A stretch of 64,000 bases of DNA, from NCBI RefSeq assembly GCF_003201815.1, contig NZ_QJKB01000001.1, positions 186,001 to 250,000 on the forward strand, read 5' to 3'. Shown in pieces: positions 36,338 through 44,954 of the stretch (position 1 is the first letter of the stretch; each line of letters opens with the position of its first letter). The translations under genes and the position numbers were made by a program. Source of the stretch: Undibacterium pigrum. GTDB lineage: Bacteria > Pseudomonadota > Gammaproteobacteria > Burkholderiales > Burkholderiaceae_D. The notes under the pieces are model-generated. The model saw only the letters and a list, made by a program, of their open reading frames with translations. It had not been told where the DNA came from and ran no database searches.

Positions 36338-38632
36338 TTAGAATTTCACATTTGCTGTCAGGCTGGCAGACCTTGGTGCGCCTGGAGTGTAACGGTAACC
36401 GCTCTTATTGATGGCAGCAACATAGACTTTGTCAGTCAGGTTGTTGATGTTCAATTGCAGGTCTACATTCTTGGTGATTGCATAGCTGGCCATGGCATCA
36501 ACTACCCAGTAGGATTCTGTTTTTGCTGGTGTACCAACAGCGCCATCGGTGCCGCGCAACAGTGCATCAACAAAACGTGTACCACCACCGAGTTTGATAC
36601 CCATAGGCAGTTGGTAAGAAGTCCATGCAGTCAGGCTTTGTTTTGGTGTGTAGCTCAGGTTGTTGATGCCGCTAGCTGTAACCAGAGGGCCGCTCTCAAC
36701 ACTGGTGTCCATGCGGGTATAGCCTGCGCTGACCAGCCAGTTGCGGTTGATTGCACCAGTTACGCCCAGTTCCAGACCTTGTACACGCTTTTTACCAGTT
36801 TGGTAGTACATCAAGTCAGCCAGGTTTTGTACGATGTCATTGGATACTTCTGTACGGTAGATGGCTGCTGTGAAGGACAGTTTTTGATCCAGCAAATCCC
36901 ACTTGGTACCAATTTCCATGTTCTTGGTTTCTTGTGGATCAAACTTGGGATTGGCAGCGCTGCTGGCGGATGTACTCAATGCAAAGTTGGAGCCACCTGG
37001 TGGTTGCTTGGAAGTCGAATAAGAAGCATAGATGCTGCTGTCTTTAGTTGGCTTATACAATGCACCCAGTTTGAAGTTGACCAGGTTGCCAGCCATATTG
37101 ATATTGGTTGGGATAGGTGTGCCAACTGGTAAAGTCGGGTTGGCCGTCGCCGTGGACAAACTGGCGGCAGAATAGTCTGTACTGTAGTGATCAATACGTA
37201 CGCCTGCATTGGCTTGCCATTCAGGGCTGAACTTGATCGTGTCAAATACATAGGCACTGACAGTATTGGTTGCGCCACGCGTGAAGACTGCATTACGTAC
37301 CGGGTTCAGGCCAGTGACTTTGTCGTTCGGGTTAGGGTTATAGAAATTCGCTGCTGGCAAAGTACCCAGGCCATCATTGCCCCAGGTATTTTGTTTTTCG
37401 CTGGTGACTTCTATGCCGCCGACTACACTATGCTTCAAGCCGCCCAGATCCAGGTCCGCAATCAGATTGGTCTGGTTGGTCAGGATTTCATTTTCCTGGT
37501 CTTTCAAAGTGCGTGTGCCGCGTGCCAGTGTCCAGGTCGACAGATCTGTTGTTGATGGTGTCAACAGATTGGCCGCAGAGCCCATGAAAGATGTCAGCAG
37601 ATAATGCTGACTGGTTTTGCCATAGCGTGCAGTATTGATCAATTTGAGGGTGTTGCTGAAGTCGTGTTCGATACGGCCAGTCAGCATGTCAGCGGTGACT
37701 TTGTCAAAGTCGTTCACAGAACCATAGAAATTCTTTGGGTCGACTTTAGGTGCAGTACCGATGAAAGGACGTTTAGCGTCAGGTGAGCTGTAGCCTGGCA
37801 AGCCTACTGTAGGCACGCCACCATCGGGCACATTGTCTTGCTGTACATGCAGGTAGTTCAGATAGAAACGGGTAGGGGACTTCAGGCCAAAGGCAAAGGA
37901 AGGTGCAACACCCCAGCGTTTGTTTTTAACTTCATTACGGCCAACCACGCCACTGTCCTGATCAAATATGTTCAGGCGGAAAGCAGAGCCTTGCTCAGCG
38001 CTGATAGCTTTGTTCCAGTCAAGTGCAATACGTTTTTGACTGGCGCTGCCGATAGTCGCGCTGCCCAGAATCGCATCGTCAAGATGAGCCTTTTTGCTGA
38101 CCAGATTGACAGAGCCGGTAGGTGAGCCACGGCCACTGTCTGTGCCAGCAGGGCCTTTGAGTACGTCGATTTGTTCTATATTGAACAGGTCACGGGAAAT
38201 GGAACCCAGATCACGTACGCCATCTACATAAATGCTGCTGGAAGCATCAAAGCCGCGCATGTAAATCGTATCACCAGTGCTGGTGCTGCCGTTTTCACCC
38301 AGGAAGAATGCGCCCACGCCTGGCGTATTACGCAGCGCTTCTGTCAGCGTCAAGGCACCTTGCTGGTCTATCAGTTCGCGTTTGATAACGGTAATGGTTT
38401 GTGTCGTATCGACCAGCGGTTGTGTGTATTTTGCAGAAGAGGCTTTGTCAGCTTTGAAGTCATTTTCTGTTTTTGCTGTCACTTTAACTTCTGGTAATGC
38501 CGGATCAGCGGCCTGAGCAGCGATAGGCAACAAAAATGCGGCAGCGGCGACAGTCATCGTATGGTTGATGCGAGAATTGCCGAGTGAACTAAAAAGGGCG
38601 TGCTTGTGCTTGCGACTCTTGATGTGGGCCAT
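36338..38632 (-). CDS. TonB-dependent catecholate siderophore receptor, Fiu/PiuA type
   Basis: A 764-residue outer-membrane receptor, close to the length of E. coli Fiu. The signal peptide ends near IAAQA (about residue 41) and is long, with a basic His/Lys-rich start. The plug domain shows QTITVIKRELIDQQGALTLT and MRGFDASSSIYVDGVRDLG; the barrel ends in the terminal phenylalanine expected for outer-membrane insertion. The TonB box is probably within PEVKVTAK. A Fur box lies upstream (38749-38767) and piuC follows, the classic piuA-piuC pairing, which supports catecholate substrates. TonB and ExbBD are not in the window. Confidence 0.95.
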   Translation of the reverse strand: MAHIKSRKHKHALFSSLGNSRINHTMTVAAAAFLLPIAAQAADPALPEVKVTAKTENDFKADKASSAKYTQPLVDTTQTITVIKRELIDQQGALTLTEALRNTPGVGAFFLGENGSTSTGDTIYMRGFDASSSIYVDGVRDLGSISRDLFNIEQIDVLKGPAGTDSGRGSPTGSVNLVSKKAHLDDAILGSATIGSASQKRIALDWNKAISAEQGSAFRLNIFDQDSGVVGRNEVKNKRWGVAPSFAFGLKSPTRFYLNYLHVQQDNVPDGGVPTVGLPGYSSPDAKRPFIGTAPKVDPKNFYGSVNDFDKVTADMLTGRIEHDFSNTLKLINTARYGKTSQHYLLTSFMGSAANLLTPSTTDLSTWTLARGTRTLKDQENEILTNQTNLIADLDLGGLKHSVVGGIEVTSEKQNTWGNDGLGTLPAANFYNPNPNDKVTGLNPVRNAVFTRGATNTVSAYVFDTIKFSPEWQANAGVRIDHYSTDYSAASLSTATANPTLPVGTPIPTNINMAGNLVNFKLGALYKPTKDSSIYASYSTSKQPPGGSNFALSTSASSAANPKFDPQETKNMEIGTKWDLLDQKLSFTAAIYRTEVSNDIVQNLADLMYYQTGKKRVQGLELGVTGAINRNWLVSAGYTRMDTSVESGPLVTASGINNLSYTPKQSLTAWTSYQLPMGIKLGGGTRFVDALLRGTDGAVGTPAKTESYWVVDAMASYAITKNVDLQLNINNLTDKVYVAAINKSGYRYTPGAPRSASLTANVKF

Positions 38633-38748
38633 GATATTTCCTGGGGGAAAATAAGTTTAAAAATAAATACCGCTGGCTTTTCTTGAGGAATGGCTGAGGT
38701 GGGAATGTAAAAAAACAGTGCGCAATTGTAACGAAATGATATGCGAAA

Positions 38749-38767
38749 GTAAATGATAATCGTTCTT
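38749..38767. promoter_or_regulatory. Fur box of the siderophore receptor
   Basis: GTAAATGATAATCGTTCTT matches 14 of 19 positions of the GATAATGATAATCATTATC consensus, including an uninterrupted ATGATAATC core. It lies about 117 bases before the receptor start. Confidence 0.75.
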
Positions 38768-39000
38768 ATTTGTACCTAAATTATCATTTGATGATGATTT
38801 GAGATTAAATTTATTCTTTTTAAATGCAAATTTATCTATTTTTAATGATTTCTATTAGTTATGAAGGCAGAAATGAGGGCGCATGAGCTATTGTCGGCAA
38901 TTGGCTCGCCTATGAGAGCCTGCAGATAAGCATGGATGCCGCAGTATTTTCCCACTGGCAGTCAACAAGAATCCTGTTGCTGCGTTAATTGCTTATCTGG

Positions 39001-39028
39001 TTTTTACTTTTTACTTTTTACTTTTTTT
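39001..39028 (+). repeat. Three TTTTTAC repeats followed by a T-run in the lipoprotein leader
   Basis: TTTTTAC is repeated three times head to tail and then degenerates to TTTTTTT, directly before the ribosome site TTGGAG of the next gene. Slippage here would alter the spacing to upstream promoter elements. Confidence 0.85.
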
Positions 39029-39038
39029 GGAGTTCATT

Positions 39039-39560
39039 ATGCGCAAGCTTACTATCCTGACCACGATTGCCCTTGTGAGCGTACTGGCGGGATGTGCGAC
39101 TCAGCGTTACCCAGCGCAAGCGCAAAATCAGTATCCTTCACAGTACCAGACCCAGCCTCAATACCCGGCTTATGGACAAAATCCACAGAATTACCCTCAG
39201 CAATATCAAAATTCTTATGTGGATACAGCGGTAATTGTTGGTATGCGTGAAGTGAATGTCGGTAGCGGCGGTTCTTCTGGTGGTGGCGCAGTGGTCGGCG
39301 CATTGATTGGCGGTGTGCTCGGGCACCAGGTCGGTAAGGGCACGGGACGCGATCTTGCTACTGTAGGTGGTGCGATTGCCGGTGGCGTGATCGGCAATGA
39401 AATGGAGCGCAACTCCACGCCAAGAAATAAACTGGAGCTGACGATACGCTTGCACAATGGTGATCAACGTGCCGTACTGGTTGAGCCGAATAATTACTAC
39501 CGTGTCGGCGACAGGGTCAGAGTAACCGTCCAGAATGGCCAGTTAGCCATAGTGCCTTGA
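39039..39560 (+). CDS. Glycine-zipper outer-membrane lipoprotein
   Basis: A 173-residue precursor with lipobox LAGC (C19), so it is lipid-anchored; no Asp follows the Cys, favouring the outer membrane. After the Cys comes a Gln/Tyr/Pro-rich stretch (YPAQAQNQYPSQYQ type, to about residue 65), then a glycine-zipper segment (GGAVVGALIGGVLGHQVG, then GGAIAGGVIGNEME) resembling SlyB and the 17-kDa surface antigens, and a small C-terminal beta domain ending in VRVTVQNGQLAIVP. It may help maintain the envelope. ATG 39039 is chosen over an upstream frame because it creates the signal peptide. Confidence 0.9.
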   Translation: MRKLTILTTIALVSVLAGCATQRYPAQAQNQYPSQYQTQPQYPAYGQNPQNYPQQYQNSYVDTAVIVGMREVNVGSGGSSGGGAVVGALIGGVLGHQVGKGTGRDLATVGGAIAGGVIGNEMERNSTPRNKLELTIRLHNGDQRAVLVEPNNYYRVGDRVRVTVQNGQLAIVP

Positions 39561-39605
39561 GTTAGTGTCCAGCCAGAGTGGCTGGACGATCACTATTTGA
39601 ATCTG

Positions 39606-39644
39606 AAAAAATCCACCAGCTTTATTGCGGGTGGATTTTTTTTT
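39606..39644 (+). terminator. Rho-independent terminator after the lipoprotein gene
   Basis: AATCCACC pairs with GGGTGGATT across a short loop and is followed by a run of nine T, with an A-run before it. Confidence 0.92.
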
Positions 39645-39736
39645 GACCTTCTTCATGGTTCCAGCATGCCCCCTGTTGCCTTGACTCAAGCTACAATGTC
39701 GCAACTATAAAACAAGTGGAACCGGGGTCCTGAACC

Positions 39737-40939
39737 ATGTCCAAACCCATGCTGAGCACCAAAGAAGCGCTGGATTTTTTATTATCGGCGGTACGCCCCA
39801 TTGACTGTGCAGAAACGCTGATGACGATTGCTGCCAATGGCCGAATTCTGGCGCAGGATCAGGCATCGCTATTGCATGTGCCGCCAGCAGATAATACCCA
39901 GATGGATGGATATGCTGTATTTGCCAGCGATTGCGCCAGCGGCGAGGCGCTCTTGCGTATTTCACAAAGGATACCGGCTGGCCATGTTCCTCAGGCTCTG
40001 GAGCCAGGCACAGCAGCGCGCATCTTCACCGGAGCCATGATACCTGAGGGCGCAGATGCGGTCGTCATGCAGGAGCAGTGCCAGGCTGACGGCGATTTCG
40101 TGATGATCAGGCACCAGCCCAAGGCGGGCGAATGGGTTCGTCGCCAGGGGGAGGATATCCAGGCTGGGGCGACGATATTGAAAGCTGGCACGCGCTTGCG
40201 CGCGCAGGAACTTGGTCTGGCAGCTTCGGTCGGTCTGGCGCGATTGCCTGTACTACGTCCTCCCAGAGTAGCCGTGTTTTTTACCGGTGATGAACTGACC
40301 ATGCCCGGTGAGTCTTTGAAGCCAGGGGCCATCTACAATTCCAATCGTTTTACTCTGACAGGTTTGCTGCAAGACCTTGGTTGCGTTGTAACTGACTATG
40401 GCATCGTACCAGACAAGCTGGATGCAACACGCGACACTTTGCGCCGCGCCAGCCAGGAGCATGATCTCATCATCACATCTGGCGGTGTTTCAGTAGGTGA
40501 AGAAGATCATATACGGCCCGCCGTTGAAGCGGAGGGCAGCCTAAACATGTGGCAGATCGCCATGAAGCCGGGCAAGCCTTTGGCTTTTGGTGAAGTGGGC
40601 AAGGCATTTTTCATGGGTTTGCCGGGCAATCCGGTATCAAGCTTCGTGACTTTCCTGCTGTTTGTGCGTCCGTTTATTTTGCGCATGCAGGGCGTGGAAA
40701 AGGTGACACCTGCTGCTTATCAGGTGCGCGCAGATTTTGACTGGTTAAAACCGGATCGTCGCAATGAATTCTTGCGTGCCCGCGTGAACGCTGAAGGTGG
40801 CCTGGATTTGTTCGCCAATCAGAGCTCAGGTGTGCTTACTTCAACAGTCTGGGGTGATGGACTGATAGATCTTGCGCCTGGACAAAGCATACAAAAGGGT
40901 GAGCTGGTACGATATATCCCCTTTAGCAGCCTGATGTAA
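39737..40939 (+). CDS. moeA: Molybdopterin molybdenumtransferase
   Basis: Inserts molybdenum into adenylylated molybdopterin, the last step of Moco synthesis. The 400-residue protein has QMDGYAVFASD near the N-terminus, FFTGDEL, NSNRFTLTGLL, TSGGVSVGEEDH and FMGLPGNPVSSFVTF, covering all MoeA domains. It heads moeA-moaD-moaE-crcB on one strand with small gaps. No Moco riboswitch-like structure was recognised in the 90 bases between the preceding terminator and the ATG. Confidence 0.97.
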   Translation: MSKPMLSTKEALDFLLSAVRPIDCAETLMTIAANGRILAQDQASLLHVPPADNTQMDGYAVFASDCASGEALLRISQRIPAGHVPQALEPGTAARIFTGAMIPEGADAVVMQEQCQADGDFVMIRHQPKAGEWVRRQGEDIQAGATILKAGTRLRAQELGLAASVGLARLPVLRPPRVAVFFTGDELTMPGESLKPGAIYNSNRFTLTGLLQDLGCVVTDYGIVPDKLDATRDTLRRASQEHDLIITSGGVSVGEEDHIRPAVEAEGSLNMWQIAMKPGKPLAFGEVGKAFFMGLPGNPVSSFVTFLLFVRPFILRMQGVEKVTPAAYQVRADFDWLKPDRRNEFLRARVNAEGGLDLFANQSSGVLTSTVWGDGLIDLAPGQSIQKGELVRYIPFSSLM

Positions 40940-40975
40940 TCTGTCTGCTTTTGTTGCCCATATTTGGTCCCTTAG

Positions 40976-41236
40976 ATGATGAATATACAATTACGTTTCT
41001 TTGCCAGTGTCCGTGAAAATCTCGGCATGTCTGAGCAAAAAGTAGTCTTGCCTGAAGATGTCGGCACCGTAGGTGAAGTCAGAGCCTGGCTGGTTGCGCG
41101 AGGCGATGTCTGGGCGGAGGTGCTGGCACCAGGGCGTGCCTTGCGCATGGCGTATAACCAGCAAATGTGCGAGCCTGATACCCGTATCAGCGAAGGAGCC
41201 GAAGTGGCTTTCTTTCCGCCAGTGACCGGGGGCTGA
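40976..41236 (+). CDS. moaD: Molybdopterin synthase small subunit
   Basis: An 86-residue ubiquitin-like sulphur carrier ending in VTGG; the terminal Gly-Gly is thiocarboxylated and donates sulphur to precursor Z in complex with MoaE. IQLRFFASVRENLG at the N-terminus and EVAFFPPVTGG at the end are typical. Two adjacent ATGs (40976, 40979) are equally possible starts. moaE follows after four bases. Confidence 0.96.
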   Translation: MMNIQLRFFASVRENLGMSEQKVVLPEDVGTVGEVRAWLVARGDVWAEVLAPGRALRMAYNQQMCEPDTRISEGAEVAFFPPVTGG

Positions 41237-41240
41237 TGGA

Positions 41241-41711
41241 ATGACTGGCATGACTATTCGTGTGCAGACCGCTGACTTTGATCTGAATGCTGAGTTGGCG
41301 CAACTGCGCCAGGACAATCCTGGCATAGGTGCCGTAGTCAGCTTTGTTGGTCTGGTGCGTGATATTAATGATGGTCAGAACATCAGTGCCATGGAGCTGG
41401 AGCACTACCCTGGCATGACGGAAAAAGCACTGGAAAAGATAGTTGTACAGGCGCAGGAGCGCTGGGATTTGATCAACACTCTTATCATCCACAGGGTAGG
41501 CCCGCTGCAACCGCTAGACCAGATAGTATTGGTAGCAGTGGCGACACGCCATCGTGGTGATGCTTTTGCTGCCTGTGAATTCATGATGGATTACCTGAAA
41601 ACCCAGGCACCTTTCTGGAAAAAAGAGCAGACACCAGAAGGCGCGCGCTGGGTAGATGCGCGTGAGACCGATGATCTGGCCTTGCAAAAATGGGCAGAGG
41701 GGGCGGAATGA
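41241..41711 (+). CDS. moaE: Molybdopterin synthase large subunit
   Basis: Catalytic subunit that makes molybdopterin with MoaD. The 156-residue length fits. GAVVSFVGLVRD, LEHYPGMTEKAL, HRVGPLQPLDQIVLVAVATRHR-type wording (IIHRVGPLQPLDQIV) and CEFMMDYLKTQAPFWKKE are diagnostic; the active-site lysines lie in the last of these. Its stop overlaps the crcB start as ATGA (41708-41711). Confidence 0.97.
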   Translation: MTGMTIRVQTADFDLNAELAQLRQDNPGIGAVVSFVGLVRDINDGQNISAMELEHYPGMTEKALEKIVVQAQERWDLINTLIIHRVGPLQPLDQIVLVAVATRHRGDAFAACEFMMDYLKTQAPFWKKEQTPEGARWVDARETDDLALQKWAEGAE

Positions 41712-42091
41712 CCTGGCTGGGTGCTCTGGCTGTTGGTATAGGAGCAGCACTAGGCGCATGGCTGCGCTGGGCTTTGGGTCTGTGGTTTAACAATACTGTA
41801 CCAACGCTGCCACTTGGTACCCTGATCGCCAATCTGGGTGGCGCTTATGTCATTGGTTTTTCTGTCGCTTTTTTCTCTGCCTATCCACATTTATCACCAG
41901 AGTGGCGGCTTTTTCTGATCACTGGTTTTCTCGGTGGCTTGACGACATTTTCTACATTTTCAGCAGAAGCCATGAGCCTGCTGCATCGCGGTGATTATGG
42001 CTGGGCCTTACTGCACAGTGGCACACATTTACTTGGTTCCATTGCTTGCTGCTTTGCTGGTTTTGCCACCTATAAAGCATTGATGCAATAA
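41708..42091 (+). CDS. crcB: Fluoride channel CrcB (Fluc)
   Basis: A 127-residue four-helix membrane protein that works as a dual-topology dimer expelling fluoride. GAWLRWALG, GTLIANLGGAYVIGF and GFLGGLTTFSTFSAE are the family hallmarks, including the Asn and the Thr/Phe track of the pore. The start codon is inside the moaE stop, so it is translationally coupled to Moco genes and has no leader of its own; a fluoride riboswitch can therefore be excluded at this gene. Confidence 0.95.
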   Translation: MTWLGALAVGIGAALGAWLRWALGLWFNNTVPTLPLGTLIANLGGAYVIGFSVAFFSAYPHLSPEWRLFLITGFLGGLTTFSTFSAEAMSLLHRGDYGWALLHSGTHLLGSIACCFAGFATYKALMQ

Positions 42092-42105
42092 ATTATCTGT
42101 AGGGT

Positions 42106-43149
42106 TCAGCGCCAGTTCTCATGTATTTGCAAGTGGCTGGGCAACATATTGATGTATTGCACGATGCGCGGTTTCTTGCCACGGTTGGGCCTGCTGCCAT
42201 GTGGCAGGGCCTGATGCCATATGACCAGGTCGCCAGCCTTGCCGCCTACGGGTATCGAACCCAATGCGTGCAAATCCTGCTCTCTTGGATAAGCATTTTC
42301 AGGCAATTCATCCAACCATTTTCCAAGTCTTTGATGAAAGCCTGGAACCAGCGTCAGCGCTCCTTGCTCGGGTGGCGTGTCGGTCAGGTAAAGTACCCCC
42401 TGAGTGGCAAATGGCACTGGTTGCTGCAGGCTGACATCCCAATGCAAGTCTGGCCCCTGGAAAACATGGCCGGGGGTTTCTGGTACGTTGAAGCTACAAC
42501 GGTCGGTAGTCGCCCATAAATTTGACGTTCCCCACAATTGCGCAAATGCCTTATGTATGCGTAGCGAGCGGCGGTTTTTTTCAAATGCAGGTGACTGGAA
42601 TAACTGCACCATGATGTTGGTATGCCCTTTGTGATACCAGGATGCCTCATCATTTTCGCTTGCTCCCAAAGCATTCCAGATAGTCTGTGCTGCCATTGCG
42701 CAATCTGCAAGCGGCACCGCTTCCGTCAAGATAACAAAGCCATGCTCGGCCCAATGCTGTAAGTCTTCTTTATCAAACACGTCAGGCATGCTGTTGACTT
42801 GCTCAAATAAACCCGAGATATCGGGCGGGAGAGGTGTGCCCATGTACAAATTTTGTAAACGGGCGATGACGCTATCAGTGGGCATGCCCGCAGTTGCGAT
42901 GATCCATGCCTTGAACTCATCAAAATCAGGGTGGTTTTGCACGAGATGATGCAATGTTTGCTCCAGACCGAGGCCAAGTACATGCAGGAGCAGGCGGTCA
43001 CGATGAAATTTCGGATTATGGCCTGTGCTCTTGCCGGTCAGGCTCGCCATCATGCGCGACCAATAGGCATGCAGGCCAGGTATGCTCAGTTGATCATGGT
43101 CATTCAAATTTGCATGGGAATCAGATAAAGGCATATTAAGGCTGCTCAT
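42106..43149 (-). CDS. Phytanoyl-CoA dioxygenase (PhyH)-like Fe(II)/2OG oxygenase
   Basis: A 347-residue protein. The catalytic C-terminal half has H236-W-D238 (DLHWDVS), H317 (ALPHGSR) and R328, the ligands expected for iron and 2-oxoglutarate. Residues 1 to about 125 form an extra helical N-terminal part of no known family that mentions nothing catalytic. The oxygenase starts near FDKEDLQHWAEHGFVILTEA. PhyH enzymes hydroxylate diverse small molecules; substrate unknown. It diverges from the proline iminopeptidase gene with about 150 bases between starts. Confidence 0.85.
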   Translation of the reverse strand: MSSLNMPLSDSHANLNDHDQLSIPGLHAYWSRMMASLTGKSTGHNPKFHRDRLLLHVLGLGLEQTLHHLVQNHPDFDEFKAWIIATAGMPTDSVIARLQNLYMGTPLPPDISGLFEQVNSMPDVFDKEDLQHWAEHGFVILTEAVPLADCAMAAQTIWNALGASENDEASWYHKGHTNIMVQLFQSPAFEKNRRSLRIHKAFAQLWGTSNLWATTDRCSFNVPETPGHVFQGPDLHWDVSLQQPVPFATQGVLYLTDTPPEQGALTLVPGFHQRLGKWLDELPENAYPREQDLHALGSIPVGGKAGDLVIWHQALPHGSRPNRGKKPRIVQYINMLPSHLQIHENWR

Positions 43150-43297
43150 GTAAAAACAGCATCATAGAAAATAAAAGTCTATACCGCAATACATCTTCCG
43201 GCATTGTAATATTGCCTATTCCATCTTAAGGCACATGGTTATAATCCTTGTTACCTATTCCAAGTTATCCCAACGACACCTTTTCACTCTTATCCTT

Positions 43298-44263
43298 ATG
43301 AGCGCTGACACTACTTCCTTGTTTCCTGCCATAGAGCCACACCGTACTGGCATGCTGCCGGTTGATGATACCCATACCCTGTATTGGGAAGAGAGTGGCA
43401 ATCCCAATGGCCTGCCGGTGATCTTCCTGCATGGCGGGCCCGGAGGGGGTACTGCGCCCAGCCATCGTCGCTTCTTTGACCCTGAGCATTATCGTATCGT
43501 ATTGTTTGACCAGCGTGGCGCGGGCAAATCCACGCCTTTGGGGGAGTACCGCAATAACACGACAGCCTTGCTGGTAGACGATATAGAAAAAATCCGCACC
43601 ATGTTGGGTATAGAACAATGGCTGGTTTTTGGCGGCTCCTGGGGTTCCACCCTGGCGCTGGCCTATGGCGAGGCGCATCCTGAGCGCTGCCTGGGATTTG
43701 TGCTCAGGGGTATTTTCCTGTGTACCAAGGTAGAGGTGGAGTGGTTTGTGAACGGCATGAAATGGTTCTTCCCAGAGGTGCACCAGCGTTTTGCCGAGGG
43801 TGTACCAGCAGAAGAACGCCATGACTTGCTGCAAGCTTATGCCAAACGCTTGTTCAGCGACGACCCGGCGATTTACACCGAGGCGGCACGCAACTGGAGT
43901 CGTTACGAAGGCTCCTGCATCTTCTTGCTGCCGCAGGCAGATACCATTGCCGATTTTGAGTCAGATGCCATCGCCATAGGCCTGGGCAGGCTGGAAGCGC
44001 ATTACATGATCAATGGTGCATTCATGCGCGAAGACCAGTTGATTCAGGAGATAGGCCGCATCCGTCACTTGCCAGCCGTCATCGTGCAAGGCCGCTATGA
44101 TGTGGTTTGCCCGCCAGTGACTGCGCACCGGCTGCACCAGGCATGGCCAGAAGCGCGTTTGCAGATGATTGCTGATGCAGGGCATTCTGGTGGCGAGCGT
44201 GGTATCGCTGCTGCGCTGGTAGATGCAACCAATCAATTTAAAAAATCCGGCAAATTCGATTAA
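43298..44263 (+). CDS. pip: Proline iminopeptidase
   Basis: Removes N-terminal proline from peptides in the cytoplasm. The 321-residue alpha/beta-hydrolase has the oxyanion motif HGGPGGG, nucleophile S114 in GGSWGS, FDQRGAGKS, and the C-terminal QGRYDVVCP and DAGHSGGE segments that supply Asp and His. ATG 43298 gives the usual family start (LFPAIEPHRTGMLPV); an upstream ATG at 43235 would add 21 unlikely residues. A TATAAT at 43240-43245 may be the -10. Confidence 0.95.
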   Translation: MSADTTSLFPAIEPHRTGMLPVDDTHTLYWEESGNPNGLPVIFLHGGPGGGTAPSHRRFFDPEHYRIVLFDQRGAGKSTPLGEYRNNTTALLVDDIEKIRTMLGIEQWLVFGGSWGSTLALAYGEAHPERCLGFVLRGIFLCTKVEVEWFVNGMKWFFPEVHQRFAEGVPAEERHDLLQAYAKRLFSDDPAIYTEAARNWSRYEGSCIFLLPQADTIADFESDAIAIGLGRLEAHYMINGAFMREDQLIQEIGRIRHLPAVIVQGRYDVVCPPVTAHRLHQAWPEARLQMIADAGHSGGERGIAAALVDATNQFKKSGKFD

Positions 44264-44294
44264 GACTTTGCCGTCTTTCGTTTGAGCTTTTGGT

Positions 44295-44837
44295 TCAGTT
44301 CAACATCCCCGCCGGAGGTGTCTCCGGCGCGTTTCCCAGCATTTCCAGAGTAAAGCCCCAGTCTGCTTTTTCTACGGCATCCTGGAACAATTTGCAAAAG
44401 CCATGCAGCAAACGCTTGCCCATGGCAATTTCAAAATTCTTGCCACCGGCAACAGTGAATTCCATCCTGAATGGCAGTTTTGCGTGCACGTGAAATTGTA
44501 TATTTTCTGGCAACATGGCTTCCTTGCCCAGCGGCCAGCTTTCAACATCGTCTTCCAGCGGCGCATTAAAGTGGCCGCTATCCTTCATTTCAGCCACCGA
44601 GGCTTCATGTTCCATTTGCACCAGCTCTGAACTGGCATGGGCGGCGCTGGGTTTGCTCATCTTGACTTGCTTGCCCATGGCTTCCAGCAGCATGGGCCAG
44701 AACTGCATGGTGGTACGGCGAGTAAACAAGAGGTCTATCTCTTGCCTTGCTGATTTATCTTTTTCTGCAAATGATAATTTGAGCAGTAATCTATCCTGAT
44801 CAGGAAGATAAGTAATTTGTATCTGGTGTAAATCCAT
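44295..44837 (-). CDS. Conserved hypothetical protein
   Basis: A 180-residue soluble protein with no signal peptide, membrane helix or catalytic motif that I recognise. It opens with two amphipathic beta strands (IQITYLPDQDRLLLKLSF) and shows LLFTRRTTMQFWPMLLEAM, an acidic middle and a C-terminal GWFTLEMLG-like end (WGFTLEML). The coding frame is convincing: it is full-length between genes, with normal codon use. ATG 44837 is chosen; a frame from 44858 adds seven residues. It is convergent with pip and divergent from clpB. I do not assign a function. Confidence 0.75.
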   Translation of the reverse strand: MDLHQIQITYLPDQDRLLLKLSFAEKDKSARQEIDLLFTRRTTMQFWPMLLEAMGKQVKMSKPSAAHASSELVQMEHEASVAEMKDSGHFNAPLEDDVESWPLGKEAMLPENIQFHVHAKLPFRMEFTVAGGKNFEIAMGKRLLHGFCKLFQDAVEKADWGFTLEMLGNAPETPPAGMLN

Positions 44838-44896
44838 GTGGTCTTTGATGTAAAACAAACGTCAGGGAATGCGTTGCTAGTTTAGCTCTGCCTATT

Positions 44897-44923
44897 CTTG
44901 AAATTGGCTTGCCTGCCCCAAAT
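44897..44923 (+). promoter_or_regulatory. Sigma-32 (heat-shock) promoter of clpB
   Basis: CTTGAAA (44897-44903), a 12-base spacer and CCCCAAAT (44916-44923) match the RpoH consensus CTTGAAA-N11-16-CCCCATNT with one or two mismatches. The clpB ATG is 31 bases downstream, preceded by CAGGAGAG. Confidence 0.88.
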
Positions 44924-44954
44924 TGTATGCTAACTAATTCTTCAGGAGAGAGTC

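Larger units (their letters stand above)
38633..39038. other. 406-base intergenic region with Fur box and lipoprotein leader
   Basis: Strongly AT-rich. It holds the receptor promoter with its Fur box (38749-38767, minus side) and, toward the lipoprotein gene, a TTTTTAC tandem repeat. No coding frame is convincing. Confidence 0.6.

Noticed and set aside
39645-39736. Possible molybdenum-cofactor riboswitch before moeA, and fluoride riboswitch before crcB.
   Set aside because: Only about 90 bases separate the preceding terminator from moeA with no multi-stem structure seen, and crcB has no leader at all.
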